Of a DNA stretch of 64,000 bases, positions 7,367 through 15,332 are shown in pieces. The stretch spans positions 1,178,001 to 1,242,000 of the forward strand of contig CAVPQK010000024.1 of the NCBI GenBank assembly GCA_963707465.1. The letters are read 5' to 3'. The stretch's first letter is position 1. Each line of letters begins with the position of its first letter. The stretch comes from Bog-159 sp963707465 (GTDB lineage Bacteria > Acidobacteriota > Terriglobia > Bryobacterales > Bryobacteraceae). The notes beneath the pieces are model-generated. The model saw nothing but the letters and a program-made list of their open reading frames with translations, was not told the origin of the DNA and did not search any database. The translations under genes and the position numbers were made by a program.

Positions 7367-8900
7367 CGGGACGGACTCCCCCCCCTTTCAGCGAAACCTG
7401 ATAGGCCGGCACACTGGTGTCGTTCGTCGAAAAGAACAAGCGGGAGCCGTCGGAGATGAAAGGGGGGAATGAGAATATCGGCCGGCTGTCGTGGGTGATC
7501 TCGGCCATACCGGTAACGCGGGGCACAGGCGGCACGCGGCTGAACCAAAGGAAGGCCGCAGCCCCAATCGCAACGATCGCGGCCGCCATTGCCCATTGGA
7601 GCCAGATGCGTTGCTCCGGCGCGCCTCTGACACGGCGTAGCGATGGTGAGGCTCGCTGGAGGGTGGATCCGAGATCGGCTGCGGTTTGGAACCGTCGGGC
7701 TGGGTCCTTCTCCAGGCACCGGCGCACGATATGTTCCAGCGCTGGCGGAACTGAGGCCGGCAATTGCGGCGGCTCATCCTTCAGGATTGCCTTCATCACC
7801 TCCAATGAGGAGGAGCCGGAGAATGCCCGCTGACCGCCTAGCATCTCATAAAGGATCGCGCCGAAGCTGAACAGGTCCGAGCGCTCGTCGACCGGCTCGC
7901 CCCGCACCTGCTCCGGCGACATGTAGGCTACCGTCCCTACCGGAGAGCTTAGGTATGTCTCACACCCGGCTGTCATTGAATCCGGCGCGCCTTCTTCGGC
8001 GGCAGCATCGTGTAAGGTGCTCAACTGCCGCTCGGGCAAAAGCTTTGCCAGTCCAAAATCCAGAACTTTGACCTGCCCTCGTCGGGTGACAAAGAGGTTG
8101 GCCGGCTTGATGTCGCGATGGACAATGCCCCGCATGTGCGCCGCTTCGAGCGCGGCTGCGATCTGCACCGCCAGATCCACCAGTTCATTGAGCGGCAGCG
8201 GCCTCTCCGCAAGCAGATCTTTGAGCGTCTGCCCTTCCAGCAGTTCCATCGCGATGAACGGCCGGTTGAGATGCTCGCCGATTTCGTAAACGGTGCAAAT
8301 ATTGGGATGGTTCAATGCCGCCGCGGCGCGGGCTTCCTGTTGGAAACGCGCCAAGGGCTGGGGGTGCTTGCTGTATTCCTCAGGCAGGAATTTCAGGGCC
8401 ACGTTTCGCTTGAGCTTCAGGTCCTTAGCCCGGAAAACAATACCCATTCCGCCGCTACCTAGTTTGTCCAGGACCAGATAGTGGGAGACGGGTTTGCCCT
8501 CCAGATCGCCGGTATCGATTTCAGGAGGGGGTGCAGGTGGTTCGGGAGTAGACGCCTCAACCACCTCGACTTCCCCTACGAACCGGTAGCTGCGGCGGGC
8601 CACGGTTTCGATGTAACACGGCTGTCCGGCCGATTCCCCCAGAACATCCCGCAGCCGGCGGACGGCGGTGTTGATGCCGTGGTCGAATTCGACCACGGTA
8701 TTGTTTGGCCAGAGCCGGTCGCGGATCTCCGCGCGCACGACGATTTCACCAGGGTGTTCCAGCAGCAGGAGCAGAAGCTGGGAGGCCTGCTCACGCAGGT
8801 GAAGGCGTATGCCGTGCTTGCGCAGTTCTCCCGCGCGGACATCCAATTCGAACGGTCCGAATCGATAGAGGAGCGTTCGCTGGGCCGACATGTCAGCCAT
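7323..8900 (-). CDS. Winged-helix DNA-binding / Ser-Thr protein kinase, membrane protein
   Basis: The domain order is a CadC/ToxR-type winged helix (YRFGPFELDVRAGELRKHG to RSYRFVGEV, about residues 10-100), a Pro-rich linker, then a complete eukaryotic-type kinase: GSGGMGIVF glycine loop, VALKFL lysine, HRDIKPAN catalytic loop, DFGLA and GTVAYMSPEQ activation segment. A membrane helix (WAMAAAIVAIGAAAFLWF) follows. ATG 8900 is preferred because AGAGG lies 10 bases upstream and relatives begin a few residues before YRFGPFE; ATG 8927 is possible. After the helix the propeller begins but the frame stops within 17 codons of a G8 tract; the rest is at 5897-7366. It probably links an extracytoplasmic signal to phosphorylation or transcription. 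Confidence 0.85.
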   Translation of the reverse strand: MADMSAQRTLLYRFGPFELDVRAGELRKHGIRLHLREQASQLLLLLLEHPGEIVVRAEIRDRLWPNNTVVEFDHGINTAVRRLRDVLGESAGQPCYIETVARRSYRFVGEVEVVEASTPEPPAPPPEIDTGDLEGKPVSHYLVLDKLGSGGMGIVFRAKDLKLKRNVALKFLPEEYSKHPQPLARFQQEARAAAALNHPNICTVYEIGEHLNRPFIAMELLEGQTLKDLLAERPLPLNELVDLAVQIAAALEAAHMRGIVHRDIKPANLFVTRRGQVKVLDFGLAKLLPERQLSTLHDAAAEEGAPDSMTAGCETYLSSPVGTVAYMSPEQVRGEPVDERSDLFSFGAILYEMLGGQRAFSGSSSLEVMKAILKDEPPQLPASVPPALEHIVRRCLEKDPARRFQTAADLGSTLQRASPSLRRVRGAPEQRIWLQWAMAAAIVAIGAAAFLWFSRVPPVPRVTGMAEITHDSRPIFSFPPFISDGSRLFFSTNDTSVPAYQVSLKGGGVRPVDDANERRGMSAGY

Positions 8901-9077
8901 GGTGGGTGATCCTCTGGAGTCTATCATGGCGGGCTCTCGCCAGCAAGCCCAACATTTTGAGATAGGTACGCGTTTACCGGGATGTTACCCAGCGGTTACC
9001 CGCCGCAGATTGAAACGGGTGGCGCTCAAACCGCATAATCGCACTCAAGCCGCATCACGGCGGCTGGGAGGGTAAAC

Positions 9078-9866
9078 ATGAATCAACACACAAAACGCAA
9101 ACATGAGTCGGCCGGCTCTTGGATTAAGCGGCCGAATACTTGGATCGAGCCAAGAAAAAGGGCGAGCGCCATCTTCTTGGCCGTCTGCGCGGTGGGGCTG
9201 GGCCTTTCCGGGAGCGCCCAAGGCTCCGGATTCGCCACGTTCAGCGCCCCGGGAGCGGGCACCGCTGCGGGCCAGGGCACCTGGGCTACCGCAATCAACG
9301 CGTCGGGAGAGAGCACCGGGTTCTACTGGGACTCGAACTGGGGAAGGCACGGCTTCCTGCGCGCAAGAAACGGCCACATCGTCACATTCGACGCTCCGGG
9401 GTCGTGCGCCACCTGGGGCAGCAGCATCAACTCGTCTGGGGTGATCGCGGGAGTCTACCTTGACGGGAGCTGCTCTTTCTTTCAGGCATTTCTACGCGAT
9501 CCCGGCGGCGTTATCACTACAATCGATGCTCCGGGAGCGGGCACTGGCAACAACCAAGGCACATTTGCAGAGAGCATCGATCCATCGGGGGCGATCGCGG
9601 GAAACTACGTTGACGCAAGCAATGTGAATCACGGCTTCCTGCGCGATCCCACCGGCGACTTCACTACGTTCGACATTACGGGCTCGACATCCCTTTCGAT
9701 TCCATACCCCGCAAGCCTTAGCCCATCGGGGGCCATCACCGGATACTATTTCGACGCGAACAGTGTGGGTCACGGCTTTCTGCGCACTCGCAGCGGCACG
9801 ATCAAGACTTTCGAAGTTACGGGTGGGGCACCGGCGCCGGCCAGGGTACCAATACATCAGGCATGA
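9078..9866 (+). CDS. HAF-repeat extracellular protein, N-terminal part
   Basis: The ATG at 9078 is preceded by GGGAGG at good spacing. A signal sequence with a positively charged start and the core AIFLAVCAVGLGLSGSAQG is followed by repeats of about 46 residues: TFxAPGAGT.xGQGTxxxxINxSGxxxGxYxDxxxxxHGFLR. This is the HAF-type extracellular repeat found in soil acidobacteria. Five units lie in this frame. The frame is lost near 9830, where GGTGGGGCACC replaces the expected GGTGCGGGCACC of a repeat, one base short; the remaining repeats are in the next frame from 9863. Function is unknown; repeats are probably beta-propeller blades outside the cell. Confidence 0.75.
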   Translation: MNQHTKRKHESAGSWIKRPNTWIEPRKRASAIFLAVCAVGLGLSGSAQGSGFATFSAPGAGTAAGQGTWATAINASGESTGFYWDSNWGRHGFLRARNGHIVTFDAPGSCATWGSSINSSGVIAGVYLDGSCSFFQAFLRDPGGVITTIDAPGAGTGNNQGTFAESIDPSGAIAGNYVDASNVNHGFLRDPTGDFTTFDITGSTSLSIPYPASLSPSGAITGYYFDANSVGHGFLRTRSGTIKTFEVTGGAPAPARVPIHQA

Positions 9867-10231
9867 ACCAGTGGGGGACCATCTTGGGATTCTATATAGA
9901 CGCCGGCAATGTGGGCCATAGTTTCGTCCGCGCTCCCGGCGGCGCTATTACGACGTTTGACATTTCGGGCGCGGGCACTGGCGCCGGCCAGGGCACCTAT
10001 ACGTCTAACATCAACGCGTCGGGTGAAGTCGTGGGAACCTATGTTGACGGGAACAACGTGCAGCATGGCTACTACGGCATCCCCGGCAGCCTCACCACGC
10101 TCGACGCTCCTGGCGCGGGCACGGCCCCCGGCCAGGGATCTGCAACGCAGGCCAACAACGCGTTCGGCGAGATCGCCGGATTTTATATCGACGGGAGCGG
10201 CGTGTTACATGGCTTCGTGTGGACACCGTAA
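9863..10231 (+). CDS. HAF-repeat extracellular protein, C-terminal part after frameshift
   Basis: This 122-residue frame continues the same repeat (GTILGFYIDAGNVGHSFVR, ITTFDISGAGTGAGQGTYT, HGYYGIPGSLTTLDAPGAG) and ends in HGFVWTP. In the same frame just upstream of its ATG the codons read GTGAGQGTNTSG, the expected repeat start, so it is the tail of the preceding gene and not a separate one. Its ATG overlaps the stop of the first frame (ATGA), so reinitiation could in principle still yield both pieces. There is no signal peptide on this part. Confidence 0.65.
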   Translation: MNQWGTILGFYIDAGNVGHSFVRAPGGAITTFDISGAGTGAGQGTYTSNINASGEVVGTYVDGNNVQHGYYGIPGSLTTLDAPGAGTAPGQGSATQANNAFGEIAGFYIDGSGVLHGFVWTP

Positions 10232-10548
10232 GTCCGTCGGGACCTGTCTGTCGCCGCGCGGGCCGCGCCTCCGGGATAGGAGACGCGGCCACCGGGCGGG
10301 TTTTGTCCTGGAGAGAGCGAGGCATGCGATAATCAGCGAATCTATTCCATCGGGTAATGTATAGGTCCTGGATCGCATCCGGAAGTTGGGCTGGGAGTGA
10401 TCGATTAATCCCGCGAAACGCTGGTCACATCCCAACCCACAGCGCTGCCGGACTCCAACAATATTGTCCGGATGGATCGATGCTCAGGCCGGAGCGCTTG
10501 ACCCTCTGCCAGGAAATGGCCGGCCACGCTCAAAGTTATAATTGAAGC
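10232..10548. other. Intergenic stretch with one strong hairpin
   Basis: An inverted repeat GCCGCGCCTCC / GGAGACGCGGC lies at about 10263-10290, just after the HAF gene, and may end its transcript although no clear T-run follows. Nothing else recognisable precedes the antitoxin gene. Confidence 0.4.
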
Positions 10549-10749
10549 ATGTCCTGCGATCGCAGCCGCCTTCAAGCGCTCGTGGATGCCCTTCCTGACA
10601 GTGAGGTGCAGGTGGCCATCTCTTTTCTGGCGGAACTGGGCGAGCAGGATGTCCTTGATGCCGAGACTGCGGCCAAGCTGGACATGGCCCGCGCGGAACC
10701 GGGCGACGACATCCCCTTGGACGAAGTCCGACGCCGGCTCGGGCCGTGA
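10549..10749 (+). CDS. RelB-like small antitoxin
   Basis: This 66-residue acidic protein (LQALVDALPDSEVQVAISFL, ending PLDEVRRRLGP) has the size and C-terminal signature of antitoxins paired with RelE/ParE toxins. Its stop overlaps the GTG of the next reading frame by 4 bases (GTGA), the normal arrangement of such modules. The C-terminal half would wrap around the toxin and the N-terminal half would dimerise and bind the promoter. The assignment rests on size, composition and the RelE-like neighbour. Confidence 0.65.
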   Translation: MSCDRSRLQALVDALPDSEVQVAISFLAELGEQDVLDAETAAKLDMARAEPGDDIPLDEVRRRLGP

Positions 10750-10992
10750 TCCGTCGCGTAGTTTTTCGGCCTGCCGCGGTGCGCGACCTGGCGTCTCGAT
10801 CGGGTCGTCCAGGCACGGATCGACGCAGCCCTCGTCCGTTTCGCCTCGACAGGCCACGGCGATGTGAAGTCCCTCAAAGGCCGTCCCGGTGAAATGCGCC
10901 TGCGCGTCGGCAAGTGGCGTGTCTTTTTCTGCCTCGAACCACCTGATTTGATCCGCGTCCTCGGCATTGACAACCGGGGAGAAGCTTATTGA
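10746..10992 (+). pseudogene. RelE/ParE-family toxin, frameshifted
   Basis: The frame from GTG 10746 reads MIRRVVFRPAAVRDLA and then loses homology. One frame over, from 10798, it continues DRVVQARIDAALVRFA, KSLKGRPGEMRLRVGKWRVF and VLGIDNRGEAY before TGA at 10990-10992. Together these give a normal RelE-type toxin of about 81 residues, with the conserved GxMRLRVGxWRVFF core and C-terminal RxxAY. Removing one base in TCTC at 10794-10797 repairs it. The toxin is either inactivated, leaving an orphan antitoxin, or carries a sequencing insertion. Confidence 0.75.
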
Positions 10993-11006
10993 CCAGCCAC
11001 GCCGCC

Positions 11007-11324
11007 CTAGCTCGCCAACTCCTCAAACTGCGTGATCCGCACCTCTCGATCCTTGAACACCGCGCGGATCTCAAGCCGGCCGCCCATCGCTTCAACGTAC
11101 TCCGCCAAGGTGCTGACACACATGTCCGACCGGTGCTCAATTTGCGAAACCTCTCCCTGATTGACGCCTAGGATTTCGGCAAGTTGAAGCTGCGTCATCT
11201 GCTGCGCCTTGCGCAATTGATCGAGCGGCATTGCGGCCAGACTCTTCCGGAACCGGTTCTCAATCCTCCGCTGCCGCTCAGGCGGCATCGCTTCCAGCAA
11301 TTCACGAAAACGGCGAGCGCGCAT
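11007..11324 (-). CDS. XRE-family HTH regulator (HigA-like antitoxin)
   Basis: This 105-residue protein has a helix-turn-helix at about residues 37-65 (LRKAQQMTQLQLAEILGVNQ, GEVSQIEHRSD), and a C-terminal segment AMGGRLEIRAVFKDREV seen in the antitoxin class where the regulator also has a short beta tail. A strong GGAGGGG site lies 9 bases before the ATG. The toxin of such pairs usually lies immediately upstream, but here that place holds the 81-residue gene at 11382-11627, which does not look like HigB. It converges on the RelE-like gene with a 14-base gap. Confidence 0.75.
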   Translation of the reverse strand: MRARRFRELLEAMPPERQRRIENRFRKSLAAMPLDQLRKAQQMTQLQLAEILGVNQGEVSQIEHRSDMCVSTLAEYVEAMGGRLEIRAVFKDREVRITQFEELAS

Positions 11325-11381
11325 TTATGTGCCCCCTCCTTCTTCAACTCACTCGTATAGCCGGCCAGCCTTCCATGACAT

Positions 11382-11627
11382 CTATTCGATTCGAGTACCA
11401 AACGGCGCCATAGCCTTTGTAAGTACCGTCTTCGGAAACTCGCCGGAGCCGCACAGCATAAATGATCCGAAATCCTTGTACCAGTCGCCCTCCGGCGCCC
11501 ACGGCCCGGCATTCACCCAATCCTGCAACCGGCGAAGATCCTGGAGGGAAATCTGACGCTCCTCTACCCGCGCAAGGATGCGCTCCCAGACAGGACGCGG
11601 AAGGCTAGAAAATCGAATCTTCGGCAA
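11382..11627 (-). CDS. Small conserved-looking protein of unknown function
   Basis: This 81-residue frame starts with TTG at 11627 inside the 3' end of the preceding 70-residue gene (23-base overlap). It contains the segments LPRPVWERILARVEERQIS, LRRLQDWVNAGPWAPEGDWY and KDFGSFMLCGSGEFPKTVL. The composition is protein-like, with many aromatic residues, and the frame sits between two small genes of the same orientation. I do not recognise a named domain. The overlap and setting beside an XRE regulator suggest a toxin-like or accessory gene, but that is inference. Confidence 0.5.
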   Translation of the reverse strand: MPKIRFSSLPRPVWERILARVEERQISLQDLRRLQDWVNAGPWAPEGDWYKDFGSFMLCGSGEFPKTVLTKAMAPFGTRIE

Positions 11628-11817
11628 TGGCGTCTTTCCCGAAGATGGAACGGATCAGTTCCTTGCCCGCCGCGCCCTTGCGTTCCGGATCGGACTCAGC
11701 CATGAAGCGGCGATAAGTCGCATTGAGATTCTTCCGCGCTGCCGCTTCAGCCTCCACTCCGCGCTGCGCGAGCACAACCAGGGCCCGGCTCATCGTAAGA
11801 TGCTTTGTCCTGGCCAC
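11605..11817 (-). CDS. Small protein of unknown function, possible antitoxin partner
   Basis: This 70-residue frame begins with GTG at 11817, preceded by GAGG at 8 bases; an ATG at 11793 is an alternative. It is helical and charged (AEAAARKNLNATYRRFMAES, AAGKELIRSIFGKDAIAEDS). It overlaps the 81-residue gene by 23 bases. Together with that gene and the XRE regulator it makes a three-gene minus-strand unit inside a toxin-antitoxin cluster. No family was recognised. Confidence 0.45.
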   Translation of the reverse strand: MARTKHLTMSRALVVLAQRGVEAEAAARKNLNATYRRFMAESDPERKGAAGKELIRSIFGKDAIAEDSIF

Positions 11818-11971
11818 TCGTTCGACCTCAACCGCCGTTCCGCTGGGATGGTGACGCTCTGGCGGATGGACGACGGTCGGCTGTGCGCCCTTGAGGCACT
11901 TTTCATGCCCCTATGATATCAAGTGCACCAGCCTGGTGCACCAAGGATGTGCTACAATTTCGTAGATACAG

Positions 11972-12249
11972 ATGGTTTTCGCGTGGGATGAGAAGAAGAA
12001 TAGTATCAACCGCCGAAAACATGGCGTCTCATTTGAAACGGCGGCGCGGATCTTCGACGATCCGAACGTCGTTTCGTACCGGGATCGCGTGGTCGACGAA
12101 GAGGAGCGCTGGCATGCCGTGCTGGCGGCATCGCGATCTTGTTCGTAGTTCACACCAGCGAGGAAAAACATGGCGAAGAAGAAATCCGCATCATCTCGGC
12201 AAGAAAAGCGAGTCCGCGCGAGCGTGCTCTTTACCACCCCCATCACTGA
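11972..12249 (+). pseudogene. brnT: BrnT-family toxin, frameshifted
   Basis: The frame from ATG 11972 reads MVFAWDEKKNSINRRKHGVS and FETAARIFDDP, the classical BrnT start (W-D-x-x-K-N..N-x-x-K-H-G-V-S-F). After EERWHAV it is lost. One frame over, from 12124, it continues GGIAILFVVHTSEEKHGEEE, IRIISARKASPRERALYH and stops at 12247-12249. A single missing base after 12123 explains this. BrnT is a RelE-fold ribonuclease of type II systems, neutralised by BrnA, which follows. The product as sequenced would be a 58-residue stump. Confidence 0.8.
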
Positions 12250-12502
12250 AAAACAGCGCCGGGAATTGCAGCGGCTCGCAGCCCGTCCCGATTCGCAGAT
12301 CGACTTCTCCGATGCGCCCGAAGGAAATCCGCGAGCGTCCGACATTGAGGTGGGACGTTTCTACCGGCCGATTAAGCAGTTGGTCAGCCTTCGCGTGGAT
12401 GCCGACGTCCTCTCTTGGTTTCGCGGGCAGGGTAAGAAGTACCAGACCTACATGAACGCGGTCCTCAGGCGCGAGATGCAGACGAACGCTCGCGTTCGAT
12501 AG
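12170..12502 (+). CDS. brnA: BrnA-family antitoxin
   Basis: This 110-residue protein ends with the ribbon-helix-helix signature of BrnA: VSLRVDADVLSWFRGQGKKY followed by QTYMNAVLRREM. The ATG at 12170 follows GAGG by 7 bases. The start lies 80 bases inside the 3' end of the brnT frame, a longer overlap than usual, so part of the N-terminus (MAKKKSASSRQEKRVRASV) is encoded by DNA that also codes the BrnT C-terminus. It would bind BrnT and repress the shared promoter through its dimeric C-terminal domain. Confidence 0.85.
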   Translation: MAKKKSASSRQEKRVRASVLFTTPITEKQRRELQRLAARPDSQIDFSDAPEGNPRASDIEVGRFYRPIKQLVSLRVDADVLSWFRGQGKKYQTYMNAVLRREMQTNARVR

Positions 12503-12566
12503 AGCGTCCAGATTCCCCGTGAGCCCCGCCGGCCCCCGCCCCCAAAAAAATCCGCGATAATCAATT

Positions 12567-13388
12567 ATGAAGCTGGCGCGGCCCATCACCGCCCGTCTCC
12601 TCCTCGTCTCCCTCGGCCTTTCCCTCGCCATCGGCCTGTTTGCCCTGCAGGACGGCGGCTTCCCCGGATACGGCCGCCAGCGATACTACTACCAGCCCGG
12701 CCCCCCCATCCCCTCGGAATTCTACTGGTGCCGCCTCCAGTACACCTCCAGCTATGCCAACGGCAGCAGCTACGGCTACCGCGGTTTCCGCGGCGGTTGG
12801 TCCCGCGATTATCCCAAGGCCGATAACGACTGCCTCATCGCCCTGCGCCGCCTGACCCGCATCAACTCTCCCTCGCCCCTCAACGTCGTCGATCTCGATA
12901 GCGACCACGTCTTCGATTACCCCTGGATCTACGCCGTCGCCGTCAACAACTGGACTTTCACCGACGAGGAGGCCAAACGCCTGCACGACTATCTGGCGAA
13001 GGGCGGCTTCCTGATGGTCGACGACTTCCACGGCACCGACGACTGGGAGCATTTCATGGCCGGCATGCGCATGGTGCTGCCCGACCGGCCTGTCGAGGAC
13101 CTCACCGACGGCGACGAGATCTATCACGTCTTGTACGACATCAACGAAAAGTTTCAGATTCCAAGCGAAGTCTATGTCAACACAGGCCGAACCTACGAGA
13201 AGGACGGCTATGTGCCCAAGTGGCGCGCCATCCGCAACGAGCACGGGCGCATCATGGTGGCCATCTGCGCCAACATGCATCTGGGCGACGCCTGGGAGTG
13301 GGCCGACAGCCCCGAGTACCCCGAAAAGTTTTCCGGACTTGCCTTTCGCATCGTCCTCAACTACATCACCTACGCCATGACGCATTAG
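12567..13388 (+). CDS. DUF4159-domain secreted protein
   Basis: The 273-residue protein starts with a signal sequence or anchor (LLLVSLGLSLAIGLFALQDG) and then shows the DUF4159 pattern: FYWCRLQYTSSY, RRLTRINSPSPLNVVDLDSD, a flavodoxin/amidotransferase-like core with YLAKGGFLMVDDFHG and a C-terminal VAICANMHLGDAWEW. DUF4159 proteins accompany MoxR/VWA membrane operons in many soil bacteria. It is the first gene of the operon running to 23492, with 18 bases to the next gene. The biochemical role is unknown. Confidence 0.8.
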   Translation: MKLARPITARLLLVSLGLSLAIGLFALQDGGFPGYGRQRYYYQPGPPIPSEFYWCRLQYTSSYANGSSYGYRGFRGGWSRDYPKADNDCLIALRRLTRINSPSPLNVVDLDSDHVFDYPWIYAVAVNNWTFTDEEAKRLHDYLAKGGFLMVDDFHGTDDWEHFMAGMRMVLPDRPVEDLTDGDEIYHVLYDINEKFQIPSEVYVNTGRTYEKDGYVPKWRAIRNEHGRIMVAICANMHLGDAWEWADSPEYPEKFSGLAFRIVLNYITYAMTH

Positions 13389-13406
13389 GCCCCCACCCCG
13401 CGCCAC

Positions 13407-15332
13407 ATGTTCGAGTTTTTCTTTAAGTATCCGCGCTCGATGTATGCACGCGGCCAGTTTGCGCTCTTAGGAGCCTGGCCCAAGTGGATCCTCGTATTGC
13501 TCATCCTGGCGGTGGCCGCCGGTCTGGCCTGGCTGATCCGCTCCCGTCTGGCGCGCGCCGCGCCGGTCATGCGTGGTTGGCGAGCCTGGGTAGTCTGGGG
13601 CTTGCAAACGCTCATGGCCGCGCTGCTGCTGGTGCTGCTGTGGCAGCCGGCCATCACCGTGGCCGAATTGAGGCCGCAGCAGAACATCATCGCCGTGCTG
13701 GTGGACGACTCCCGCAGCATGGCCATATCCGAGGACGGCGTCACCCGCCAGGCCCAAGCCGTCAAGGCCCTCCAGCAAGGCGTTCTGGCCAGCCTCAACC
13801 GATCCTTTCAAGTTCGCCTGTACCGCGTTGACGACGTGGCGGCCCGTATCGACAACCTCAACAACCTGCAACCTAACGCGCCCGCGACCCGCATCGGCGA
13901 CAGCCTCAAGCAGTTGAGCGAAGAGACTTCCGACCTGCCCATCGGCGCCGTGGTCCTGCTCTCCGATGGCGCCGACAACTCCGGGGGCATTGGCGCGGAT
14001 GCCATCAGCGCGTTGCGCGCCCGCCACATTCCCGTGCACACCGTGGGCTTCGGACGCGAGCGAGCCGCACATGACGTGGAACTGCAAGATGTCGCCGTGG
14101 CGCCCCGCGCCCTCGCCGAATCCCGCCTCGCCGCGACCATCACCTTGCGCCAGCGCGGATACCCAGGCGCAAAGATCAACCTGACGGTGCGCGACGTCAG
14201 CGCCGGCCAAGCCCCAGGGCAGGGAAAGGTCCTGGCTTCCCGCGCGATCAGCCTGGGGCCGGACGGCGACCTGCAGACCGAAACCTTGATGTTCGATATC
14301 GGCGGCGCCGGCGCCAAAACCCTCCAAATCTCGGCCGCCCCGCTCCCAGGCGAGGAGAACACCGCCAACAATACCTTGACCCGCGGGGTCAACGTCGGCT
14401 CCGAACCGCGCCGCATCCTCTACATCGAAGGGGAACCGCGTTGGGAGTACAAGTTCATCCGCCAGGCCGAAGAGGATGACCGCATGGTGCAGATCGCCTC
14501 CATGGTTCGCACCAGCGAAAACAAGATCTACCGTCAGGGAATTTCCGATCCCAAAGAACTGGCCGACGGCTTTCCTTCCCGCGCAGAGGACCTGTTCGCC
14601 TATCAGGGATTGATCGTCGGTTCGGTTGAAGCCGGCTATTTCACCCCCGCCCAGCAGGAATTGATTCGCGAGTTCGTGGATCGCCGCGGCGGCGGCCTGC
14701 TGCTGCTCGGCGGTCAATTCGCGCTGGCGGAGGGCGGATGGAATGCCTCGAAGCTGACCGACTTGCTGCCGGCGACTCTGCCCACCCAGATCGGCACGTT
14801 TCATCGCGACGCCGATCCGAAGAGCGGTACGGCCCATGCCACCGCCGAACTGGCGCCCGCGGGAGTAGATAGCATCATTACGCGCCTCCTCGACGACTCC
14901 ACTGCCAACGCTGCCAAGTGGAAGAAACTGCCCTACCTGATGGACTATCAGAATCCCGGCACGCCCAAGCCGGGGTCGGCCGTCCTGGCCAACACCGTCA
15001 CGCCCGAAGGCCGCCGCTTGCCCCTGCTGATTACGGAGAACTTCGGCCATGGCCGTACCGCGATCATGGCCACCGGAGGCACCTGGCGCTGGCAGATGAG
15101 TTCACCGGTAGGCGACACCGCTCACGATCTGTTCTGGCAGCAGCTCCTGCGGTGGCTGGTTTCCGATACGCCGGGCCACGTAACCGCTTCCGTCCCCGCG
15201 CAAATGCTGCTCGACAATGGCGCCGTCGCGCTCACCGCCGAGGTACGCGATCAGCAATACAACCCCGCACCCGATGCCAAGGTGGAAGCGCATATCCTGG
15301 GCCCAGCGGCATCGGCGCCCTGGTTGAGATGA
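13407..15332 (+). CDS. Membrane VWA / glutamine-amidotransferase-like protein (main frame)
   Basis: Two membrane helices near the N-terminus (WILVLLILAVAAGLAWLI and TLMAALLLVLLWQPAITV) precede a VWA domain with the metal site DDSRSMA (DxSxS) and VVLLSDGADNSGG. A beta-rich domain and then a class I amidotransferase-like fold follow (ILYIEGEPRWEYKF, FVDRRGGGLLLLGGQFAL, FGHGRTAIMATGGTWRW). The frame is lost near 15302, where CCC appears one C short; the remaining C-terminal region is described separately. Such proteins sit in MoxR-type operons and are thought to help assemble or insert metal into envelope complexes. Confidence 0.8.
   Translation: MFEFFFKYPRSMYARGQFALLGAWPKWILVLLILAVAAGLAWLIRSRLARAAPVMRGWRAWVVWGLQTLMAALLLVLLWQPAITVAELRPQQNIIAVLVDDSRSMAISEDGVTRQAQAVKALQQGVLASLNRSFQVRLYRVDDVAARIDNLNNLQPNAPATRIGDSLKQLSEETSDLPIGAVVLLSDGADNSGGIGADAISALRARHIPVHTVGFGRERAAHDVELQDVAVAPRALAESRLAATITLRQRGYPGAKINLTVRDVSAGQAPGQGKVLASRAISLGPDGDLQTETLMFDIGGAGAKTLQISAAPLPGEENTANNTLTRGVNVGSEPRRILYIEGEPRWEYKFIRQAEEDDRMVQIASMVRTSENKIYRQGISDPKELADGFPSRAEDLFAYQGLIVGSVEAGYFTPAQQELIREFVDRRGGGLLLLGGQFALAEGGWNASKLTDLLPATLPTQIGTFHRDADPKSGTAHATAELAPAGVDSIITRLLDDSTANAAKWKKLPYLMDYQNPGTPKPGSAVLANTVTPEGRRLPLLITENFGHGRTAIMATGGTWRWQMSSPVGDTAHDLFWQQLLRWLVSDTPGHVTASVPAQMLLDNGAVALTAEVRDQQYNPAPDAKVEAHILGPAASAPWLR

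Noticed and set aside
9863..9866. Independent gene start of the second HAF frame
   Set aside because: The repeat pattern is already running upstream of this ATG in the same frame, so it is the tail of a frameshifted gene; reinitiation remains only a possibility.
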